Source of the DNA: Actinotalea solisilvae
GTDB taxonomy: Bacteria > Actinomycetota > Actinomycetes > Actinomycetales > Cellulomonadaceae
DNA: 64,000 nt
Reading direction: 5' to 3'
Assembly: GCF_016464425.1 (NCBI RefSeq)
Contig: NZ_JADDKQ010000006.1
Span: 62,001 to 126,000 of the forward strand
Every line of letters starts with the position of its first letter. The stretch's first letter is position 1. The translations under genes and the position numbers were made by a program. The notes beneath the pieces were generated by a model. It was given only the letters and a program-made list of their open reading frames with translations, had not been told where the DNA came from and searched no databases. Positions 15,538-24,265 of the stretch are shown piece by piece.

Positions 15538-15580
15538 TTGACACCGCTCGATTCCCGGATTAGGTTGCAGAAACCCGCAA
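15538..15580 (+). promoter_or_regulatory. Promoter and overlapping DeoR site 2 of the sugar operon
   Basis: A consensus -35 box TTGACA (15538-15543) and a 17-base spacer lead to TAGGTT (15561-15566), a fair -10 box. TTGC-AGAAACCC-GCAA (15565-15580) starts on the -10 box and covers the expected transcription start, so bound repressor would block transcription. It shares TGCARGAAACC with the site at 15457. Confidence 0.6.
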
Positions 15581-15627
15581 GAGTGCGCAGCGAAGCGCAG
15601 GAAGCGGCAGAGCCCAGAAGGAGAGTC

Positions 15628-16920
15628 ATGAGCAAGGGCGCTTACGTCGGACGCTTCGTCGCCGTCACCGGAGCTGCAGCACTCGCACTGACCGGCTGCT
15701 CGGGGGCACAGGACGCCGGGGACGCCACGGGTGGCGACACCGCCGAGGGTGGCGAGGTCACCCTCGAGTTCTCGCAGTGGTGGGAGCCGGAGCTCCCGGA
15801 CGGTGCCTTCCGCGAGCTGATGGACCGGTTCGAGGAGGAGAACCCCGGCATCACCGTCGAGCTGCTCTCCGGGCCCTACGCCTCGACCAAGGAGCAGGTC
15901 GTGGCCGGTGCCGCTGCCGGCACCATGTCCGACGTCGTCGGCCTCGACGGCGCGTGGGTGAGCGACTTCGCCCAGCAGGGCGCGATCGCCGACCTCACGG
16001 CCCTCATGGACGAGGTCGGCTACGACGACAGCGAGCTCGCGAGCCAGGTCCAGGTCGACGACGCGACGTACATGATCCCCGTCGTCAACTTCGTCTACCC
16101 GATGTTCACCAACGACGCGCTGCTCGCCGAGGCGGGCGTCACCGCCCCGCCGGAGACGCGGACGGAGTTCGCCGAGGCGGCGTCGGCCGTGACCTCGGGC
16201 GAGACGTACGGCTGGATCCTGCCGCTGTCGCTCGAGGCGCCCAACGGCATCCAGAACGACGTCATGTCGTGGGTCTGGGCCTCGGGCGGCTCGATGCTCG
16301 AGGAGGGCCAGCCGGCCCTCGTCGACAACGAGGACGTCTCGAGCGCGACCGAGTTCATCCAGGGCATGTGGGACGACGGCGTCATCGCGCCCGGGGCCTT
16401 CACCATGAAGGAGCAGGACAAGGTCGAGGAGTTCACCAACGGCCGCGTGGGCATGATGATCGACTCCCTCGCGCACGTGAACCTCATCCGCGAGTCCAAC
16501 CCCGACCTCGACTTCAGCATCTCCGCGATCCCGGCCGAGGACGGGTACGACGGCGAGCGCGGCATCCCCTACGCGTCGTGGGGCATCGGCGTGGCCGAGA
16601 ACTCGGAGCACAAGGAGGAGGCCTTCAAGCTCGTCGAGTTCCTCATGAGCGAGGAGGTCAACAGCGAGCTGTCCTCGATCGCCAACGCGTTCCCGGGCAA
16701 CGTCGGCTCGGTGCCGGACTTCGTCGAGGAGGACGAGCTCTTCGGCACCGCCTTCGAGATCTACCAGTCGGGCTTCCCGGCCAACGAGTTCACCGGTCTC
16801 CCCGTCGCCGAGCAGCTCATGCGCGACTTCGGCGAGGAGTTCCAGCGGGCCCTCGACGGCCAGCAGTCGATGGACGACGCGCTCGCCGCGGCGCAGGAGA
16901 AGTGGGAGAGCGAGTTCTAG
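15628..16920 (+). CDS. ABC sugar-binding lipoprotein
   Basis: A 430-residue family 1 extracellular solute-binding protein. It has a lipoprotein signal peptide with the lipobox LTGC and acylated C24, followed by a flexible Gly/Asp/Thr linker and a two-lobed binding domain that opens with VTLEFSQWWEPE. It captures a sugar at the outer face of the membrane for the two permeases downstream. ATG at 15628 follows AAGGAGAG. First gene of the operon; a stable hairpin after it may favour its over-expression relative to the permeases. No ATPase gene accompanies it. The ligand is not recognisable; family members bind oligo- or monosaccharides. Confidence 0.94.
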   Translation: MSKGAYVGRFVAVTGAAALALTGCSGAQDAGDATGGDTAEGGEVTLEFSQWWEPELPDGAFRELMDRFEEENPGITVELLSGPYASTKEQVVAGAAAGTMSDVVGLDGAWVSDFAQQGAIADLTALMDEVGYDDSELASQVQVDDATYMIPVVNFVYPMFTNDALLAEAGVTAPPETRTEFAEAASAVTSGETYGWILPLSLEAPNGIQNDVMSWVWASGGSMLEEGQPALVDNEDVSSATEFIQGMWDDGVIAPGAFTMKEQDKVEEFTNGRVGMMIDSLAHVNLIRESNPDLDFSISAIPAEDGYDGERGIPYASWGIGVAENSEHKEEAFKLVEFLMSEEVNSELSSIANAFPGNVGSVPDFVEEDELFGTAFEIYQSGFPANEFTGLPVAEQLMRDFGEEFQRALDGQQSMDDALAAAQEKWESEF

Positions 16921-16939
16921 GCCTGCGTCCTCGACCCCG

Positions 16940-16988
16940 GGTGGTGCCGGGTGCGGGCCTCGCGCGACGAGCCCGCCCCGGCGCCACC
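16940..16988 (+). terminator. Attenuating/stabilising hairpin after the binding-protein gene
   Basis: Long near-perfect arms (16940-16958 and 16971-16988) form a GC stem with a 12-base loop, 20 bases after the binding-protein stop and 22 before the permease start. Such hairpins protect the upstream mRNA or cause partial termination, which gives more binding protein than permease. Confidence 0.5.
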
Positions 16989-17009
16989 AGCCAGCGAAGA
17001 GAGACCCTC

Positions 17010-17975
17010 ATGTCCCAGCTCACCAGCCCGCCGCCGCGCGTGCACCGGGCGCCGCAGCCCCGGCCCGCGGACGACGACGGCGCCCGCGCCCGGAAGGTGT
17101 CGCAGCTCAAGCGGCGGCTGACGCCCTACGGGTTCCTCACCCCCACCGGCGTCCTGCTCGTCATCCTCATGGTGACGCCGATCATCATGGTGATCAGCTA
17201 CTCGCTGCTCGACGGCGTGATCACGAACAAGAACCCGGCGTTCATCGGCTTCGAGAACTACGTCGAGGTCCTTACCGACCCGGTGTTCGTCACCGCGGTG
17301 CGGAACACGCTCGTCTTCACGCTGACGTCGGTGGTCGTGCACTTCGGGATCGGCCTCGGCTTCGCGCTCATGCTCAACTCGCCCCTCCTGGGCGACCGCA
17401 TCAAGGGCCTCTTCCGCGTCATCTACATCCTGCCGTGGCTCTTCACGGTCGCGATCGTCGCGGTGCTCTGGCGCCTGCTGCTCAGCCCGAACGGCGTCGT
17501 CAACTACGTGCTCGGCGCCGTCGGCCTCACGGACGGCTCGACGGAGTGGCTCGCGAGCCCGTCCACCGCCCTCGCGGCCGTGACCTTCATCAACATCTGG
17601 TCCGGCTACCCGTTCTTCATGATCTCGCTGCTCGCCGGCCTGCAGGGCATCCCGCGCGAGCTCTACGAGGCCGCCCGCGTCGACGGCGCCGGCGCGTGGA
17701 AGCAGTTCCGCCACGTCACCCTCCCGCAGCTCAAGCCGATCATCATCTCGATGGCCCTGCTGGACTTCATCTGGACGACGCAGCAGTTCGCGCTCATCTG
17801 GATGACGACCGGCGGCGGCCCGATCGACGCGACCGAGGTCCTGTCCACCTTCACGTACAAGCTCGCGTTCACCCGCTACGACTTCTCGGTCGCCTCCGCC
17901 GCCGCGGTGCTGGTGCTCCTCATGTCGATGGTGCTCGCGTTCTTCTACGTCCGGCACCAGAAGTCGAGGGACTGA
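17010..17975 (+). CDS. ABC sugar permease, MalF/UgpA type
   Basis: A 321-residue inner-membrane permease with about six transmembrane segments after a basic cytoplasmic N-terminus. The conserved EAA loop that docks the ATPase reads LYEAARVDGAGAWKQFRHVT, followed by LPQLKP. It pairs with the next gene to form the translocation channel for the sugar captured by the lipoprotein. ATG at 17010 is preceded by GAAGAGAGACC. The next permease starts two bases after its stop, so the pair is translated together. Confidence 0.94.
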   Translation: MSQLTSPPPRVHRAPQPRPADDDGARARKVSQLKRRLTPYGFLTPTGVLLVILMVTPIIMVISYSLLDGVITNKNPAFIGFENYVEVLTDPVFVTAVRNTLVFTLTSVVVHFGIGLGFALMLNSPLLGDRIKGLFRVIYILPWLFTVAIVAVLWRLLLSPNGVVNYVLGAVGLTDGSTEWLASPSTALAAVTFINIWSGYPFFMISLLAGLQGIPRELYEAARVDGAGAWKQFRHVTLPQLKPIIISMALLDFIWTTQQFALIWMTTGGGPIDATEVLSTFTYKLAFTRYDFSVASAAAVLVLLMSMVLAFFYVRHQKSRD

Positions 17976-17977
17976 CC

Positions 17978-18862
17978 ATGACCGCTCTCGCCGACCCCGC
18001 GATCATCGCCGAGCCCGCACCGACGCGCGTCCCGCCGAAGCACACCGGGAAGAAGGTCGCGCTGATCGTCACGCTCTTCCTGGGCGGCTGCTTCTCGGCG
18101 CTGCCCGTGCTGTGGATGCTCGCGAGCTCCTTCAAGAGCAACTCCGAGATCTTCGCGTTCCCGCCGAGGCTCGTCACGCCGGGATTCTCCTTCGACGCGT
18201 ACACGACGATCCTCACCGACCCGGTGAAGCTGCGCTTCTTCGCGAACAGCTACGTGGTCGCCCTCTCGGTGACGCTCCTGACGCTCGTCGTGGCGGTGCA
18301 CGCGGCGTACGCGTTCAGCCGCTACGAGTTCCGCGGGAAGCGGATCATCAACGTCGTCGTCGTGTCCGTGCAGGCGGTGCCGCCGATCACGCTCCTCATC
18401 CCCTACTTCGGGCTCATGGTCGGGCTGCGTCTCTACAACACCTACCAGGGCCTGATCCTCACCTACATGGTGTTCACGCTGCCCTACGCGATCATCATGA
18501 TGACGGGCTACTTCAACACCCTTCCCAAGGAGCTCGACGAGGCCGTCAAGGTCGACGGCGCAGGCCCCATGACGGCCCTGTGGCGCATCCTCGTCCCGAT
18601 CTCCGTGCCCGGCCTGGTCTCCGTGGGCGTCTACACGTTCATGATCGCGTGGAACGAGTTCCTCTTCGCGCTGACGCTGACCCGGACCGAGGACATGCGC
18701 ACCGTGCCGATCGGCATCCAGCTGCTCATGGGCCAGCACTCGTACGAATGGAACGAGATGATGGCGATGAGCATTCTCGGGTGCGTCCCGGTGCTGCTGC
18801 TGTTCCTCTTCTTCCAGAGATATTTCATCGGGGGGATGACTGCCGGCGCCGTCAAGATCTGA
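17978..18862 (+). CDS. ABC sugar permease, MalG/UgpE type
   Basis: The 294-residue second permease subunit has about six membrane helices and an EAA loop reading LDEAVKVDGAGPMTALWRIL, followed by the usual P-x-x-x-P-G. The C-terminus (FQRYFIGGMTAGAVKI) is the classic end of MalG-like proteins. It forms the heterodimeric channel with the preceding gene. The ATP-hydrolysing subunit is absent from the locus; actinobacteria commonly lend a single MsiK-type ATPase to many sugar importers, which is the likely arrangement here. Confidence 0.94.
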   Translation: MTALADPAIIAEPAPTRVPPKHTGKKVALIVTLFLGGCFSALPVLWMLASSFKSNSEIFAFPPRLVTPGFSFDAYTTILTDPVKLRFFANSYVVALSVTLLTLVVAVHAAYAFSRYEFRGKRIINVVVVSVQAVPPITLLIPYFGLMVGLRLYNTYQGLILTYMVFTLPYAIIMMTGYFNTLPKELDEAVKVDGAGPMTALWRILVPISVPGLVSVGVYTFMIAWNEFLFALTLTRTEDMRTVPIGIQLLMGQHSYEWNEMMAMSILGCVPVLLLFLFFQRYFIGGMTAGAVKI

Positions 18863-18920
18863 ATCCGTTCCGAAACGTACCGAAGAAGCACCCGCAGACG
18901 TACAGAGAGAAGACTTCACC

Positions 18921-19787
18921 ATGCTCACGAGTGGCAAGAACCTGCTGGCGGTCGCGAACGAGAACTCCTTCGCCGTCCCCGCGTTCAACATCAGCGACTG
19001 GGCGATGGCCCAGGGCATCTTCGAGATCAGCGAGAAGCTGCGCGCCCCCCTGATGATCGCCATCCACCCCGACGAGGTCGCCCACCTCGGGCGCGACGCG
19101 CTCCCCGCCCTCATCCAGCGGGCCCACCGGTCGTCGGTGCCGGTCGTGATCCACTGGGACCACGGCGGCTCCTACGAGCAGGTGCTCGAGGCGATCCAGT
19201 ACGGCTTCACGTCGGCGATGATCGACGCCTCCATGCAGCCGTTCGAGGACAACGTCGCGGTGACGAAGAAGGTCGTCGACACCGCGCACGCCGTCGGCGT
19301 CTCGGTCGAGGGCGAGCTGGGCACCATCGGCAAGCTCGACGAGCAGGCCGAGGAGGGCGTGGCGGTCTCGGCGATCACCTACACCGACCCGCAGCAGGCG
19401 GTGGAGTACGTCGAGCGCACGGGCATCGACAGCCTCGCCGTCGCGATCGGCACCGCCCACGGGCTCTACCCCAAGCACATGAAGCCCGAGCTCAAGCTCG
19501 ACCTGCTGCGCGAGATCAAGGAGCTGCTGCCGATCCCGCTGGTGCTGCACGGCGGCTCGGGCAACCCGGACGACGAGATCGGCCAGGCGGTCAAGCTCGG
19601 CGTCAACAAGATCAACATCTCGAGCGACATCAAGGTCGCGTACCACGACAAGATGCGCGAGGTCCTCGCGGACACCACGCTGCGCGAGCCCCTGCTCATC
19701 CAGCCGCCCGCGATCGCGGCGATGCAGGAGGTCGCGGCGCAGAAGATCCACCTCTTCGACGCCGCCGGCAAGGCCGACCTGTACTGA
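18921..19787 (+). CDS. Class II ketose-bisphosphate aldolase (GatY/KbaY/Fba type)
   Basis: A 288-residue zinc aldolase. The catalytic and zinc-binding landmarks are VIHWDHGG (Asp/His), VEGELGTIG (Glu), GTAHGLY (His) and LVLHGGSG (His), with NINISSDI binding the substrate phosphate. It splits a ketose 1,6-bisphosphate (tagatose or fructose) into dihydroxyacetone phosphate and glyceraldehyde 3-phosphate. Length and the short loops fit the GatY/KbaY group rather than housekeeping Fba. It lies 58 bases after the permeases and just before a sugar kinase that could make its bisphosphate substrate. The stereochemistry of the substrate cannot be fixed from sequence. Confidence 0.92.
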   Translation: MLTSGKNLLAVANENSFAVPAFNISDWAMAQGIFEISEKLRAPLMIAIHPDEVAHLGRDALPALIQRAHRSSVPVVIHWDHGGSYEQVLEAIQYGFTSAMIDASMQPFEDNVAVTKKVVDTAHAVGVSVEGELGTIGKLDEQAEEGVAVSAITYTDPQQAVEYVERTGIDSLAVAIGTAHGLYPKHMKPELKLDLLREIKELLPIPLVLHGGSGNPDDEIGQAVKLGVNKINISSDIKVAYHDKMREVLADTTLREPLLIQPPAIAAMQEVAAQKIHLFDAAGKADLY

Positions 19788-19833
19788 CGGCCGCACGCAC
19801 GCCGCACGCACGCACGCGAGGGAGCAGACGTCG

Positions 19834-21045
19834 ATGGGCACGAGGTTCGTGCTGGGCATGGGTGGGACGGTCGACTACGAGATCCGGTGGGACCCCGCCG
19901 TGCTCGAGCGGCTCGCCGCCGAGCACGGCGTGGGGGCCGACGACCTCGACCTCGACGCCCCGGTCGACTCGGTCCGCGACCTCGTGCGGAGCCTGCTCGC
20001 GTTCGTGCGCGACGGTGTCGGGGGAGAGCGCTTCGTCGCCTCCTCCGACATCGTCGCGGCGGTCGCGACGCGGTTCGAGACGGCGGTCACCCTGGGCGGG
20101 ACGTGCGTGCGCGCGGCGATCGCGATGGACGTGCTGGGCGTCCCGAGCACGCTGCACCTCGTCTCGATGGACGACCACGTGCGCCGGCTGCTGCCCACCG
20201 CGGTCGCCTACGTCTCGAGCGCCCGCGAGGACACGCTCGACCCGCACCTCATCGTCCAGTACCCCGCGGGCGCCCGGGTGCGGCTGGGCGACGTCGAGAT
20301 CGTCGCCCCGCGGCCCAACCGGATCATCTACGCCAACGACCCGCCGCACCGCGAGCTGCGGATCGCCGACGACCTGCCCGACGCCCTGGCCTCGGCCGAC
20401 GTCTTCCTCCTCTCGTCGTTCAACGTCATCCAGGACCCGGCCACGCTCGACGACCGCCTCGCGACGGTGCGCCGGGCCATGCGCTCGCTGCCCGACGGCG
20501 CGCTCGTGATGTTCGAGGACGCAGGCTTCCACGTGCCCGCGCTCAGCCTGCGCGTCCGCGACGAGATGGCCGGCGTCGTCGACGTCTACAGCCTCAACGA
20601 GGACGAGATGCAGGCGTACCTCGGGCGGCGCGTCGACCTGCTCGACGCGGACGCGGTCGCCGGGGCCGTGACCGAGCTGCGTCGCCTCGTCCCGGCGCCG
20701 ACCCTGGTCGTCCACACCCAGCACTGGGCGCTCGCCGTGGGGGAGCGGGCGACGGCGCTCCGCCCGGCGCTCCGCGGAGGCATCGTCATGGCGAGCACGC
20801 GCTACCGGCTCGGCGACGGGTTCACCGCGGAGGACTACGCCGCCACCGCGGCGATGGCCCCCGGCCCCGGCGCGACGGCGCTCGCCGACGCGATCGCCCG
20901 GCTGCTCGGGCCCGACGCGACGGCCGTGCCCGCGCTCGACCTCACCGCGGTCCCCGCGCCGACGACGATCGGGCTCGGCGACACCTTCGTCGGCGGCTTC
21001 CTCGCCGCCCTCGACCGCGGCCGCGGTGTCGAGGACGCGGCGTGA
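19834..21045 (+). CDS. ADP-dependent phosphofructokinase/glucokinase-family sugar kinase
   Basis: A 403-residue ribokinase-fold enzyme whose motifs fit the ADP-dependent PFK/GK family (PF04587) better than PfkB: VTLGGTCVRAAIAMD where archaeal enzymes have GGNAGN, then YSLNEDEM, VVHTQHWALAVG, and the catalytic GLGDTFVGGF with its Asp base. It would phosphorylate a hexose or hexose 6-phosphate, giving the bisphosphate for the aldolase just upstream. Archaeal and animal members use ADP; whether this one does is unknown. ATG at 19834 follows GAGGGAGCAG. The stop overlaps the GTG of the next gene. A divergent PfkB enzyme is the alternative reading. Confidence 0.75.
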   Translation: MGTRFVLGMGGTVDYEIRWDPAVLERLAAEHGVGADDLDLDAPVDSVRDLVRSLLAFVRDGVGGERFVASSDIVAAVATRFETAVTLGGTCVRAAIAMDVLGVPSTLHLVSMDDHVRRLLPTAVAYVSSAREDTLDPHLIVQYPAGARVRLGDVEIVAPRPNRIIYANDPPHRELRIADDLPDALASADVFLLSSFNVIQDPATLDDRLATVRRAMRSLPDGALVMFEDAGFHVPALSLRVRDEMAGVVDVYSLNEDEMQAYLGRRVDLLDADAVAGAVTELRRLVPAPTLVVHTQHWALAVGERATALRPALRGGIVMASTRYRLGDGFTAEDYAATAAMAPGPGATALADAIARLLGPDATAVPALDLTAVPAPTTIGLGDTFVGGFLAALDRGRGVEDAA

Positions 21046-22034
21046 GCGGACCTGGCACGAGCCGGTACGCCGGCTGGGCGGACCTGCTCGACGACGGCCG
21101 CGTGCCGCTGCCCGAGGCGCTCGCCGTGGTCGACGAGGTGACGCGCACCGACGGGCGTCGCGCGATCGCCGTCCGGCTCGCCGGCGGCCTCACGTTCGAC
21201 GTCCTGCCCGACCGCGGGCTCGACCTCGGCGCGGCGTGGTGGGGGTCCACGCCCCTCGCGTGGCGCTCGATGCACCCGGTCGACCCGGGTCCGGGGCACG
21301 GCTGGGAGCAGCGCTTCCTGGGCGGCCTGCTCGCGACGTGCGGCCCGGACAACATCGGGCCGCCGCGCGGCACCTCGGGGCAGCACGGGACGCACCACCT
21401 CACGCCCGCGACGGACGTGCACTGGTCGCGGCGGGTGGTCGACGGCCGCGTGGAGGTGCGCGTCAGCGGCCTCGTAGCGCACACCACCTTCGACGGGCCG
21501 CGGGTCGTCGTCGAGCGCGAGGTCGTCGCGTCCACGGGCACCGCGGCGGTCGAGGTGGCCGACGTCGTCCGGAACGTGGGCGACGAGCCCGTCGGCGTCC
21601 CGCTGCTCTACCACGTCAACCTCGGCGCCCCGCTCGTCCGCCCGGGCGCGCGCCTCGAGCTCGACGCCGACGACGCCGTCGTGCGCGAGCCCCTGCCGGC
21701 CGGGCGCGACCCGCTCGTCACGCCCGCGCCTGCGCCCGGGCTGGCGCCCGTGGTCGCCGAGCACCGCGTACGTGCCGCGCGCGCGACGCTCGTCGGCGAC
21801 GCGCAGCACCCCGACGTCGTCGTCACCTGGACCGGGGCGACCCTGCCGCGGCTGTGCACGTGGAGCTGGCCGGCGCGCGGCGCGTACGTGCTCGGCGTCG
21901 AGCCCTGCAACGCCCCGCTCTTCGGACCCGAGCGCGACCTGCCCCACGCCGGCGCGCCCGTGCTCGAGCCGGGCGAGACCTGGCGCACCGGCGTGCGGAT
22001 CGCCGTCGGGCCCACCCGCGAAGGAGTCGCATGA
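21042..22034 (+). CDS. DUF4432 family protein (aldose 1-epimerase-like)
   Basis: A 330-residue protein of the galactose-mutarotase-like beta-sandwich superfamily, DUF4432 branch. Typical stretches are LPDRGLDLGAAWWG, GGLLATCGPDNIG and VPLLYHVNLGAP. Members sit in sugar-catabolic operons and are thought to interconvert anomers or bind the sugar; none of the family's catalytic roles is firmly known to me. GTG at 21042 overlaps the kinase stop (GTGA), and its own stop overlaps the next start (ATGA), so the kinase, this gene and the isomerase form one coupled block. Confidence 0.85.
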   Translation: MSGPGTSRYAGWADLLDDGRVPLPEALAVVDEVTRTDGRRAIAVRLAGGLTFDVLPDRGLDLGAAWWGSTPLAWRSMHPVDPGPGHGWEQRFLGGLLATCGPDNIGPPRGTSGQHGTHHLTPATDVHWSRRVVDGRVEVRVSGLVAHTTFDGPRVVVEREVVASTGTAAVEVADVVRNVGDEPVGVPLLYHVNLGAPLVRPGARLELDADDAVVREPLPAGRDPLVTPAPAPGLAPVVAEHRVRAARATLVGDAQHPDVVVTWTGATLPRLCTWSWPARGAYVLGVEPCNAPLFGPERDLPHAGAPVLEPGETWRTGVRIAVGPTREGVA

Positions 22035-23029
22035 GGCCCATCACCCTGCCCGCCAACCAGCCCGCCGACCGCTTCTACGAGGGCGGGCGGCAGATCGTGG
22101 AGTTCCGGGGGACCGGTCGCGTCGCGAGCCACGAGCCCGAGGACTGGGTCGCGTCGTCGACCCCCGTGCACGGGCACGCGCCCGTCGGCCTCACCGTGCT
22201 GCCCGACGGCGGCCTGCTGCGGGACGCCATCGCGGCGGACCCGGTCGCGTGGCTGGGCGCCGAGCACGTGGCGGCGTACGGCGACGACCCGGCGCTGCTG
22301 GTCAAGCTGCTCGACGCCGGCCAGCGGCTGCCGGTGCACGTGCACCCCGACGTCCCCTTCGCCGAGGCGCACCTCGGCCTCGCCCACGGCAAGACCGAGG
22401 CCTGGGTGGTCCTCGAGCCCGCGACGGTCCACCTCGGCTTCACGCGCGACATCGGCGCCGAGGAGCTCGCGTCCTGGGTGGCCGCGCAGTCGACGGAGGC
22501 GATGCTCGGCGCGATGCACGCGCTCGAGCTCGCCGCCGGGGACGCCGTGCTCGTCCCTGCCGGCCTGCCGCACGCGATCGGCGAGGGCGCGTTCGTCGTC
22601 GAGCTCCAGGAGCCGACCGACCTGTCGATCCTGCTCGAGTGGTCGGGCTTCGCGATCGACGGCCGCGCCGACGGTCACCTGGGCCTGGGCTTCGACCGCG
22701 CCCTCGCCGCCGTCGACCGGCGCGGCTGGTCGGCCGAGGCGGTCGCCCGGCTGCGCGGCGCGACGGCCGCGGACACCGGCGACCTGCTGCCGGACGCCGC
22801 GGCGTTCTTCCGCGTCGAGCGGTGGCGGGGCGGGCGCACGCTCGAGCCGGGCTTCGCGGTCCTCGTCGTGGTCGACGGCGCGGGCGAGCTCGCGACGGAC
22901 GGCGCGGCGGTCCCTCTGCGTCGCGGCGGGACCGTCCTGGTACCCGCCGCCGGGGGACCGGCGACGGTCGTGGGCGACGACCTCCACGTGCTGGTCTGCC
23001 GCCCGCCCGCGCCCCGGGCCGGCCGGTAG
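22031..23029 (+). CDS. ManA-like class I mannose-6-phosphate isomerase homologue
   Basis: A 332-residue cupin protein related to type I phosphomannose isomerase. Zinc and substrate motifs are visible: LPVHVHPDVPFAEAHLG, GKTEAWVVL, and VPAGLPHAIGEG. It is shorter than housekeeping ManA (about 390-400 residues) and lacks much of the helical insert, so it probably handles a different aldose/ketose pair or its phosphate. RBS GGAG lies five bases before the ATG at 22031. It closes the operon and would supply the ketose form that the kinase and aldolase use. Confidence 0.82.
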   Translation: MRPITLPANQPADRFYEGGRQIVEFRGTGRVASHEPEDWVASSTPVHGHAPVGLTVLPDGGLLRDAIAADPVAWLGAEHVAAYGDDPALLVKLLDAGQRLPVHVHPDVPFAEAHLGLAHGKTEAWVVLEPATVHLGFTRDIGAEELASWVAAQSTEAMLGAMHALELAAGDAVLVPAGLPHAIGEGAFVVELQEPTDLSILLEWSGFAIDGRADGHLGLGFDRALAAVDRRGWSAEAVARLRGATAADTGDLLPDAAAFFRVERWRGGRTLEPGFAVLVVVDGAGELATDGAAVPLRRGGTVLVPAAGGPATVVGDDLHVLVCRPPAPRAGR

Positions 23030-23145
23030 CCGACGTCGGCCGGGGTCCTCGCACCAGGGACCGACGTCCCCTCCCCGGAGGGGGTGGGGCGGTGCCAGGA
23101 TCGAGGAGAGCGTGCGCGACGGCGCGCACGGAGGAGGTGGCACCC

Positions 23146-23457
23146 ATGCCCGAGCCGACGGAGACCCTCTGCCACTGGGAGCTGGTCCAGCGCAGGTGGA
23201 AGTGGGAGTGGGCGAGCTACCGCCCCCACGCCACGCTGTACTGGACCGCCGACGACGCGAGCGGCGTCACCGAGGTCCTCGAGGACGCCACCCTCGCCCC
23301 GGAGCCGCCCGGCCTCGCCGTGGACCACGCGTTCGGCAGCCGCTGGGAGAAGGTGTCCGGGACCGGGACGAACGTCGTCGTCGACGACGCCGACCTCCCC
23401 GCGGGCGTCTCGCCGCTCGGCGCGGGCTGGCGCCTCGTGGACCTCGTCGACAGGTGA
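23146..23457 (+). CDS. Small conserved-looking hypothetical protein
   Basis: A 103-residue protein that I do not recognise. The start is well supported: GGAGGAGG lies seven bases before the ATG at 23146. The N-terminal half is rich in aromatic residues (CHWELVQRRWKWEWASYRPH) and the rest is acidic, with no signal peptide or membrane helix. It follows the sugar operon after a 116-base gap and converges on an alpha/beta hydrolase gene eight bases away. Codon use looks like that of its neighbours. It could be a cytoplasmic binding or scaffold protein; nothing more can be said. Confidence 0.6.
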   Translation: MPEPTETLCHWELVQRRWKWEWASYRPHATLYWTADDASGVTEVLEDATLAPEPPGLAVDHAFGSRWEKVSGTGTNVVVDDADLPAGVSPLGAGWRLVDLVDR

Positions 23458-23464
23458 CCGCGGT

Positions 23465-24184
23465 CTAGCCGTCCGACCGCGACGCGCCGCCGGCGGTGGG
23501 GACAGCGCCGACGGCGTCCGCGAGCACCCGGGCGAGAGCGGCGGGCGCCGTGAGCATCGGCCAGTGGCCGCTGTCGAGGTCCGCGTACGTGACGTGCGTC
23601 GCGCGCGCGAGCTCGGGCAGGTCGCCGGCCGCGACCCACGCCTGCGCGTGCTCGGGCGTGAACTCCGGGCACACGAGCACGACCGGCACGTCGTACCGCC
23701 GGTCGTCGGCGAGCCGCACCACGCCGCGCGCGACCGCCTCCGGCACCGGGACGGCGCGCTCCTCGAACGCGCCGCGCGCGGCGTCGTCGAGGTCTGCCGC
23801 GTCGGCGCCCTCGAACGGCTCCCACCCGGGGAAGGCCATGACGCCGTCCTCGACGGGGAAGAAGTCCGCGTAGCGGTCGCCGTCGGCCGACGGGAACCCG
23901 CCGACCAGGAGGACGCCCGCGACGCGGTCGGGGCGCGCGTCCGCCGCGAGCCAGGCGAGGGTCGCCGCCGCCGAGTGGCCGACCACCCACGGTCGGCCCT
24001 CGGCCGCGTCCACCGCCGCGACGACGGCAGCCACCTGGTCGGCGAGCGTGGCCGACGCGTCGCCGTCACCCTGGCCCGGCAGGGCGACGGGCACGGCGCG
24101 GTGCCCGCGCTCCGCGAGCGGCCCGACGACGTCGTCCCAGGTCGAGGCGTCCAGCCACAGGCCGCCGACGAGCAGGATGTCCAT
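23465..24184 (-). CDS. Alpha/beta hydrolase
   Basis: A 239-residue single-domain serine hydrolase. The nucleophile elbow is VVGHSAAATLAW (Ser near residue 71) and the catalytic His appears near the end in DLDSGHWPMLTAP; the oxyanion region is VGGLWLDASTWD. It lacks a signal peptide and so acts in the cytoplasm. ATG at 24184 is divergent from a WYL regulator that starts 81 bases away, a typical regulator-target pair. The family includes esterases, haloalkane dehalogenases and lactonases; the GGLWLDASTW start is common in actinobacterial hydrolases of unknown substrate. Confidence 0.85.
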   Translation of the reverse strand: MDILLVGGLWLDASTWDDVVGPLAERGHRAVPVALPGQGDGDASATLADQVAAVVAAVDAAEGRPWVVGHSAAATLAWLAADARPDRVAGVLLVGGFPSADGDRYADFFPVEDGVMAFPGWEPFEGADAADLDDAARGAFEERAVPVPEAVARGVVRLADDRRYDVPVVLVCPEFTPEHAQAWVAAGDLPELARATHVTYADLDSGHWPMLTAPAALARVLADAVGAVPTAGGASRSDG

Positions 24185-24265
24185 GGTCGATCTCCGTCCT
24201 CCGGGGGTGTCGCGGCCACCGTAGGAGGGGTTCCGGACGATCCGCGTCCGCACTAGCGTCGGCGC

